Part shown: piece by piece, positions 6,585 to 9,942 of the stretch | How the letters are laid out: each line of letters begins with the position of its first letter | How positions within the stretch are numbered: position 1 is the stretch's first letter | DNA from: Bacteroidota bacterium | GTDB taxonomy: Bacteria; Bacteroidota; Bacteroidia; B-17B0; Aurantibacillaceae | Reading direction: 5' to 3' | Length of the DNA stretch: 9,942 nucleotides | Assembly: GCA_025360565.1 (NCBI GenBank) | Contig: JANYBY010000050.1 | Location: forward strand, 1-9,942 | The notes under the pieces: model-generated | What the model saw: the letters and a program-made list of their open reading frames with translations, nothing else | The model's database searches: none | Told to the model about the DNA's origin: nothing | Program-made: the position numbers and the translations under genes

Positions 6585-6770
6585 GGCGCCCCCGCCTTCA
6601 TAAAAAATTTCGGCGGGCAGGCGGGCGGGCCACGGAGTTTATCCCGACGCATGTCGGGAGGCTTCGCTGCGCTCCGGCTTTTTGCCCGCTGAAAATAGCG
6701 GGACAAAAGAGCCAAGCCCTTCGTATCCCTGCCTACCGGCAGGCAGGCCTGGCGCAGATGTCCCGATTTC
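6585..6770. repeat. GC-rich composite hairpin repeat
   Basis: The segment stands out by base composition from its AT-rich surroundings. It contains three separate hairpins: TCCCGAC/GTCGGGA around GCAT (6642-6659), CCCGCT/AGCGGG around GAAAAT (6685-6702), and CCTGCC/GGCAGG around TACC (6728-6743). A run of GGGC/GGCGG units lies at 6611-6630. The 6- to 7-bp stems, two of the three with 4-nt loops, resemble the REP hairpins at 1292-2344 in design but not in sequence. It is probably an intergenic repeat family present in many copies in the genome (inference). Confidence 0.6.
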
Positions 6771-6819
6771 AATTTTTTTTTACATCGAATAAATTATTTC
6801 GCAAGCCGTTTAGCGAAAA

Positions 6820-6838
6820 TTACTTTTTTACAAAGTAA
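6820..6838 (-). terminator. Weak terminator-like hairpin after the radical SAM gene
   Basis: TTACTTT (6820-6826) pairs with AAAGTAA (6832-6838) around a 5-nt loop. On the minus strand it begins 8 nt after the TAA stop and is followed by TTTT. The stem is AT-rich and thus weak. Confidence 0.3.
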
Positions 6839-6846
6839 ATTTAATC

Positions 6847-7860
6847 TTACGCCCAAACTTTAGTGCCTTCGGTGCAATTATTACAAATATCAATTTGATC
6901 GCGCCCTTTTAAAATAGAACGCCTAAAATTATTGTATTCATCCGAGAACCAAACATCCTTAAATAATTGTTGTTTTAAATTGCCCAGTTTAAATTTGGCA
7001 TCTTTATCAAAACAGCAGGGCACAATTTTTCCGTCCCAAGTAATTACGCAGCCTTGCCACATGCGCCAGCATTGGTTTAAAAGTTTGTTCTTTATAACGT
7101 AATTACCTTCCTCTGTTTTTCGGTAACGCGAATACTCTTCTGTTTCAGGAATTAAATTATGTCCATTCTCAAAATCATAGATCTGAGCGGTTTTAATTTT
7201 CACTTCATCTACTCCCAATTCCTTTCCCAGTTTTTTTACTGCCGAAATTTGGTGCTCATTTGGTTTAAACACCACAAATTGCCAAACAACATGCGGCAAT
7301 TTACTTTTAAGGCGTTTTTTTTGTTTTAAAATTTCTTTGGTCCCTTCAATCACTTTATTAACGTTTCCGCCAATTCGGTATTGCTCGTAAACTTCCTGAG
7401 TAACCCCATCAACCGAAATTATTAATTTATCTAATTTACTTTTAATGGTATTAATGGCGTTTTCTTCGGTTAAATAATGCGCATTGGTACTTGTAATGGT
7501 GTAAATTTTATTTTGGTTGGCAATATGTACCATTTTTAAAAAATCGGGATTTAAATAGGGCTCGCCCTGAAAATAAAATGTTAAACTATGTAAATGCTTT
7601 TTTAACTGAACAATGGTTTTTTCAAAGAACGCGGGCTCCAACATACCGGTTGGGCGAGTAAATTCGCGTAAGCCGCTGGGGCATTGCGGACAGCGCAAAT
7701 TACAGCTGGTAGTGGGTTCTACGCTGATTGAAAAAGGCAAACCAAATTGTTTAGGCTTATTAATAAGGCGCGAATAATAAAAGCCGCTCAGCAATTTTAA
7801 ATAATTGAAGGCTTTATAAACCGAAATTTTTTTAAGTATACTTATATAGTAGCTCGTCAA
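6847..7860 (-). CDS. Radical SAM/SPASM domain protein
   Basis: This 337-residue protein has a radical SAM core with the CX3CX2C cluster motif TTSCNLRCPQC (Cys53, Cys57, Cys60), which holds the [4Fe-4S] cluster that cleaves S-adenosylmethionine. A YFQGEPYLNP segment (res ~95-104) fits the second core strand. The C-terminus is a SPASM-like auxiliary cluster region with Cys264, Cys271, Cys282, Cys283, Cys326 and Cys329, in the usual context GCVITWDGKIVPCCFD...LGNL...CNNC. SPASM proteins mostly modify peptides or proteins; others act on small molecules. No precursor peptide gene or partner enzyme is visible beside it, so the substrate is unknown. The N-terminal ~40 residues form a basic extension before the core. 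It is divergent from the Ig-like lipoprotein gene, 76 bp apart, with no Shine-Dalgarno at the ATG. Confidence 0.88.
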   Translation of the reverse strand: MTSYYISILKKISVYKAFNYLKLLSGFYYSRLINKPKQFGLPFSISVEPTTSCNLRCPQCPSGLREFTRPTGMLEPAFFEKTIVQLKKHLHSLTFYFQGEPYLNPDFLKMVHIANQNKIYTITSTNAHYLTEENAINTIKSKLDKLIISVDGVTQEVYEQYRIGGNVNKVIEGTKEILKQKKRLKSKLPHVVWQFVVFKPNEHQISAVKKLGKELGVDEVKIKTAQIYDFENGHNLIPETEEYSRYRKTEEGNYVIKNKLLNQCWRMWQGCVITWDGKIVPCCFDKDAKFKLGNLKQQLFKDVWFSDEYNNFRRSILKGRDQIDICNNCTEGTKVWA

Positions 7861-7896
7861 TGTTGTATATTATAAAATATTGTAATTACTTTTATA

Positions 7897-7924
7897 CCAA
7901 TAACCTTAAATTTACAAGGTTTGG
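7897..7924. promoter_or_regulatory. Imperfect dyad between the divergent genes
   Basis: ACCTT (7903-7907) pairs with AAGGT (7916-7920), and outside it CCAA (7897-7900) pairs with TTGG (7921-7924), with a two-base bulge (7901-7902) on one side. The dyad sits in the 76-bp gap between two divergent starts and its centre holds TAAATTT. It could be an operator or a promoter part; no complete promoter was recognised on either strand. Confidence 0.3.
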
Positions 7925-7936
7925 TTAAAATAAACA

Positions 7937-9577
7937 ATGCTAAAACAATTCTTAAAGATACTCATACTTTTAAGTGTTTTCTTACTTTTTGAAAAATGCG
8001 CGCAGGTTGCTCCTTTAACCGGAGGCGCCAGGGATGTAAAGCCACCTATATTAACAGAGGCAATACCGGCAAATAAATCGCTTAATTTTAAAAGTGAGGT
8101 TATTGTTTTAAAGTTTGATGAGTTTGTTCAATTAAAGAATCTTAAAAATCAGCTTTTGATCTCGCCCGGTTTTAAAACCGATCCTGAAATAACAACCGAG
8201 GGTAAAAAGATCAGGATCGTTTTAAAAAAAGAAGAGTTGCTGCCAAACACCACTTACCGGTTCTATTTCGGAAAAACCATTGGCGATATGACCGAGGGCA
8301 ACCTGATCCAGAATTTTGAATATGTTTTTTCTACCGGTACGTTTATCGATTCATTAAAAATAAGCGGAAAGGTGGCCGATGCCTTTAACCAAAAAAGTAT
8401 TGGCGATGCAATTGTAGGCTTATATAATAGTATAGAGGATAAAATGGACAGCCTGGCTTTTAAAAAAATACCCGATTACATTACCCGCACCAATGCTGCT
8501 GGTGAATATACGTTTACCAATTTGCCAAAACGCGCGTTTAAGGTTCTTGGTTTTTTTGATAAGAACAAAAATTACCTGTACGATGGCGAAACCGAAAAAA
8601 TAGGATCAAGAGATGAGGATCTATTATTAAAGTCTGATACGACTGTAGATCTCTTGCTTTTTCAGGAAGAACCGGCGAAAGCATTCATTAAAAAAACCTT
8701 TCTGCCATATTATGGCAAAGCGCACATTATTTATAATAAGAAATGTGTGTTCAACTTAACGAGTTTGAATAAGGAGAAGAATGCTTTTGTTTTTGAGTCG
8801 GATATTAATAAGGAGAAGGATACCGTTACAGTATATTATAAAGGCGTTGGCGATACGCTACGTTTATTGGTTAAAAACCTCAACAATAAAAAAATCGACA
8901 CCTTAAACCTGAGTTTGCCTAAAATAAACGCCAACAAAAACAAAACCCTTACTTTTTCGATAAATATTCAAAATGAAGTTTTAAACCGCACTTCGGCCTT
9001 ACAATTTACCTTTTTAGGTTTGATAGACAGTTTAAAGTGTGATTGGAAAAAAATGCGACTCATTTACAAAAAGGATTCTGTATTTATTAAAGAGCCTCTG
9101 CAAGGCCGATTGGTAGCGCCCTACAAAGTGGAAGTAACAAATAAATTGGTTGAAGGAATAGACTATAAACTTAAAATTGATACTGCAGCCTTTTTTGATC
9201 ACAACGGAAAGTACAACGACAGTTTAAACCTAAAATTTAAACTTAATAGCAAAACAGACTTTGGAAAAGTAACACTTAAACTACTTCTTAATAAAAAACA
9301 ATCGTACATCATTCAATTAGTAAATGATAAAGAAGTAGTGGTTAAAGAAGGATTTATTCGTTTTAGTTTATCGTCGAGCAACGCTGCAACCATTGATTTT
9401 GAAGGGGTTTTGCCGGGTACGTACACCGTTAAGATTTTGTTTGATGACAATGAAAATAAAAAATGGGATACCGGAAATTATTTTATGCATAAACAGGCCG
9501 AAAAGGTAATTATTGCCCCAAAACAAATAAAAGTGATCTCGGATTGGGATGTGGAAGAAGAAATTCTGATAAAATAG
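7937..9577 (+). CDS. Lipoprotein with Big_5-type Ig-like domain
   Basis: A 546-residue envelope protein. A hydrophobic helix (res 5-18) followed by Cys21 in LLFEKCAQVAP looks like a lipoprotein signal, though Glu-Lys just before the Cys is unusual for a lipobox. The segment PLTGGARDVKPPIL just after it is typical of this Bacteroidota lipoprotein family. Res ~37-133 form a Big_5 Ig-like domain (AIPANKSLNF, LKFDEFVQLKN, LLPNTTYRFYFG, YVFSTG). Res ~141-225 resemble a carboxypeptidase-regulatory-like or transthyretin-like fold (SGKVADAFNQKSI, GEYTFTNLP, ADF-like FFDKNKNYLYDGE). A similar strand pair returns near the C-terminus (LPGTYTVKILFDDNENKKWDTGNY, ~491-515). No enzyme motif is seen; a structural or surface role is an inference. 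The start at 7937 is the one that gives the signal sequence. Confidence 0.85.
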   Translation: MLKQFLKILILLSVFLLFEKCAQVAPLTGGARDVKPPILTEAIPANKSLNFKSEVIVLKFDEFVQLKNLKNQLLISPGFKTDPEITTEGKKIRIVLKKEELLPNTTYRFYFGKTIGDMTEGNLIQNFEYVFSTGTFIDSLKISGKVADAFNQKSIGDAIVGLYNSIEDKMDSLAFKKIPDYITRTNAAGEYTFTNLPKRAFKVLGFFDKNKNYLYDGETEKIGSRDEDLLLKSDTTVDLLLFQEEPAKAFIKKTFLPYYGKAHIIYNKKCVFNLTSLNKEKNAFVFESDINKEKDTVTVYYKGVGDTLRLLVKNLNNKKIDTLNLSLPKINANKNKTLTFSINIQNEVLNRTSALQFTFLGLIDSLKCDWKKMRLIYKKDSVFIKEPLQGRLVAPYKVEVTNKLVEGIDYKLKIDTAAFFDHNGKYNDSLNLKFKLNSKTDFGKVTLKLLLNKKQSYIIQLVNDKEVVVKEGFIRFSLSSSNAATIDFEGVLPGTYTVKILFDDNENKKWDTGNYFMHKQAEKVIIAPKQIKVISDWDVEEEILIK

Positions 9578-9765
9578 TTTTTGCCCGGTTTACCTCATTT
9601 CTCCAAAAAAACGAATATTTTCTGAAATTATTTTTGATTAAAAAAAATGCGATGCTCTGTGATACTATATAAATCAAGTGTTGTAGAAGATGCGGAAAAA
9701 TAAAACTGAATTTTATCATCTCATCGCGCACATTTCGTTTTCTCTCAAAATTCCGCTATTAACAA

Positions 9766-9787
9766 TTTCAACATTGTAATGTTGAAA
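9766..9787. promoter_or_regulatory. Perfect 22-bp palindrome, operator candidate
   Basis: Arms TTTCAACATT (9766-9775) and AATGTTGAAA (9778-9787) are fully complementary around GT. It lies 18 bp upstream of the candidate -33 box and 76 bp upstream of the start of the histone-like gene. There is no following T-run on either strand, so a dimeric regulator site is more likely than a terminator. A short palindrome TAAACGTTTA follows at 9791-9800. Confidence 0.5.
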
Positions 9788-9805
9788 AAATAAACGTTTA
9801 AAAGA

Positions 9806-9835
9806 TTGATTACACTAAAAAATTTATTTACTTCG
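9806..9835 (+). promoter_or_regulatory. Candidate promoter of the histone-like gene
   Basis: TTG (9806-9808) is followed after 20 bp by TACTTCG (9829-9835), close to the Bacteroidota pattern TTG-N17-23-TAnnTTTG. Transcription would begin near 9841, giving a leader of about 20 nt rich in A (CTCAAAAACAAAAAACC) and without Shine-Dalgarno. Confidence 0.35.
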
Positions 9836-9863
9836 TATCAACAAATCTCAAAAACAAAAAACC

Positions 9864-9942
9864 ATGGCAAAAAAAGCAACAGCTAAAAAAGCTACAGCAA
9901 AAAAAGCAGCTCCTAGAAAAGCAGCTAAAAAAAGCGCTAAAA
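9864..9942 (+). CDS. Lys/Ala-rich histone H1-like protein (3'-truncated)
   Basis: ATG at 9864-9866 opens a frame that runs off the right edge after 26 codons. The peptide begins MAKKATAKKATAKKAAP and continues RKAAKKSAK, made almost entirely of AKK/ATAKK units. Such Lys-Ala tails bind DNA non-specifically and occur in bacterial histone H1-like nucleoid proteins; they also occur as basic tails on other DNA- or RNA-binding proteins. The window does not show whether a folded domain follows. The start is supported by the adjacent A-rich leader, the candidate promoter and the 22-bp palindrome upstream. The 286-bp gap from the lipoprotein gene holds no other credible gene. Confidence 0.75.
   Translation, partial: MAKKATAKKATAKKAAPRKAAKKSAK

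Larger units (their letters stand above)
6475..6846. other. Intergenic region between YceI and radical SAM genes, mostly repeat
   Basis: The 372 bp hold no credible gene. Bases 6475-6584 are AT-rich and must contain the YceI/SpoIIE promoter. Bases 6585-6770 are a GC-rich composite repeat (separate entry). Bases 6771-6846 are AT-rich with two small hairpins: TTTCGC/GCGAAA (6797-6802/6813-6818) and the terminator-like one nearest the radical SAM stop. Confidence 0.7.

Noticed and set aside
6578..6772. 64-codon open frame on the minus strand
   Set aside because: It lies wholly inside the GC-rich hairpin repeat; its peptide is read from the hairpin arms and has no domain character.
9510..9731. 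73-codon minus-strand frame
   Set aside because: It overlaps the 3' end of the lipoprotein gene and AT-rich intergenic DNA, with no conserved-looking content.

Overview
The window looks like a piece of a Bacteroidota genome. Reasons: it is AT-rich, its genes start without obvious Shine-Dalgarno sequences, one protein carries a type IX secretion (T9SS) C-terminal sorting domain, one is a Reg_prop/Y_Y_Y periplasmic sensor, and one is a lipoprotein with an N-terminal Big_5-type Ig-like domain. All are typical of that phylum. I cannot place it more finely from sequence alone.

Layout, left to right. (1) 3-1250 (+): the 3' part of a secreted SBBP-type beta-propeller repeat protein ending in a T9SS sorting domain, cut by the left edge. 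(2) 1285-2412: a repeat-rich stretch. It holds a REP-associated tyrosine transposase (RAYT) gene (1356-1904, -) flanked by inverted hairpins of the GGTCGGGAC/GTCCCGACC type. Directly abutting it is a 163-bp copy that keeps both ends and the last 12 codons of the RAYT but lacks 616 bp of the interior. Further hairpins and an 11-codon relic of a second SpoIIE-phosphatase C-terminus follow. (3) 2429-6474 (-): a probable two-gene operon, a YceI-family periplasmic protein followed 5 bp later by a 1166-residue sensor. The sensor has 14 propeller blades, a Y_Y_Y domain, one membrane helix, a coiled coil, a PAS domain and a SpoIIE/PP2C phosphatase. (4) 6475-6846: an intergenic stretch filled largely by a GC-rich composite hairpin repeat. 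(5) 6847-7860 (-): a radical SAM/SPASM protein. (6) 7937-9577 (+): an Ig-like lipoprotein, divergent from the radical SAM gene. (7) 9864-9942 (+): the first 26 codons of a Lys/Ala-rich histone H1-like protein, preceded by a perfect 22-bp palindrome and a candidate promoter, and cut by the right edge.

The genes do not form one pathway. The only clear functional pair is YceI plus the SpoIIE sensor: an exported lipid-binding-type protein made with a transmembrane sensor whose output would be dephosphorylation of a Ser/Thr-phosphorylated partner, which is not in the window. The most informative part is the repeat tract 1285-2412, where the stages of RAYT-element decay and a foreign coding relic can be read directly from the DNA. 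I did not find a convincing new multi-gene system.
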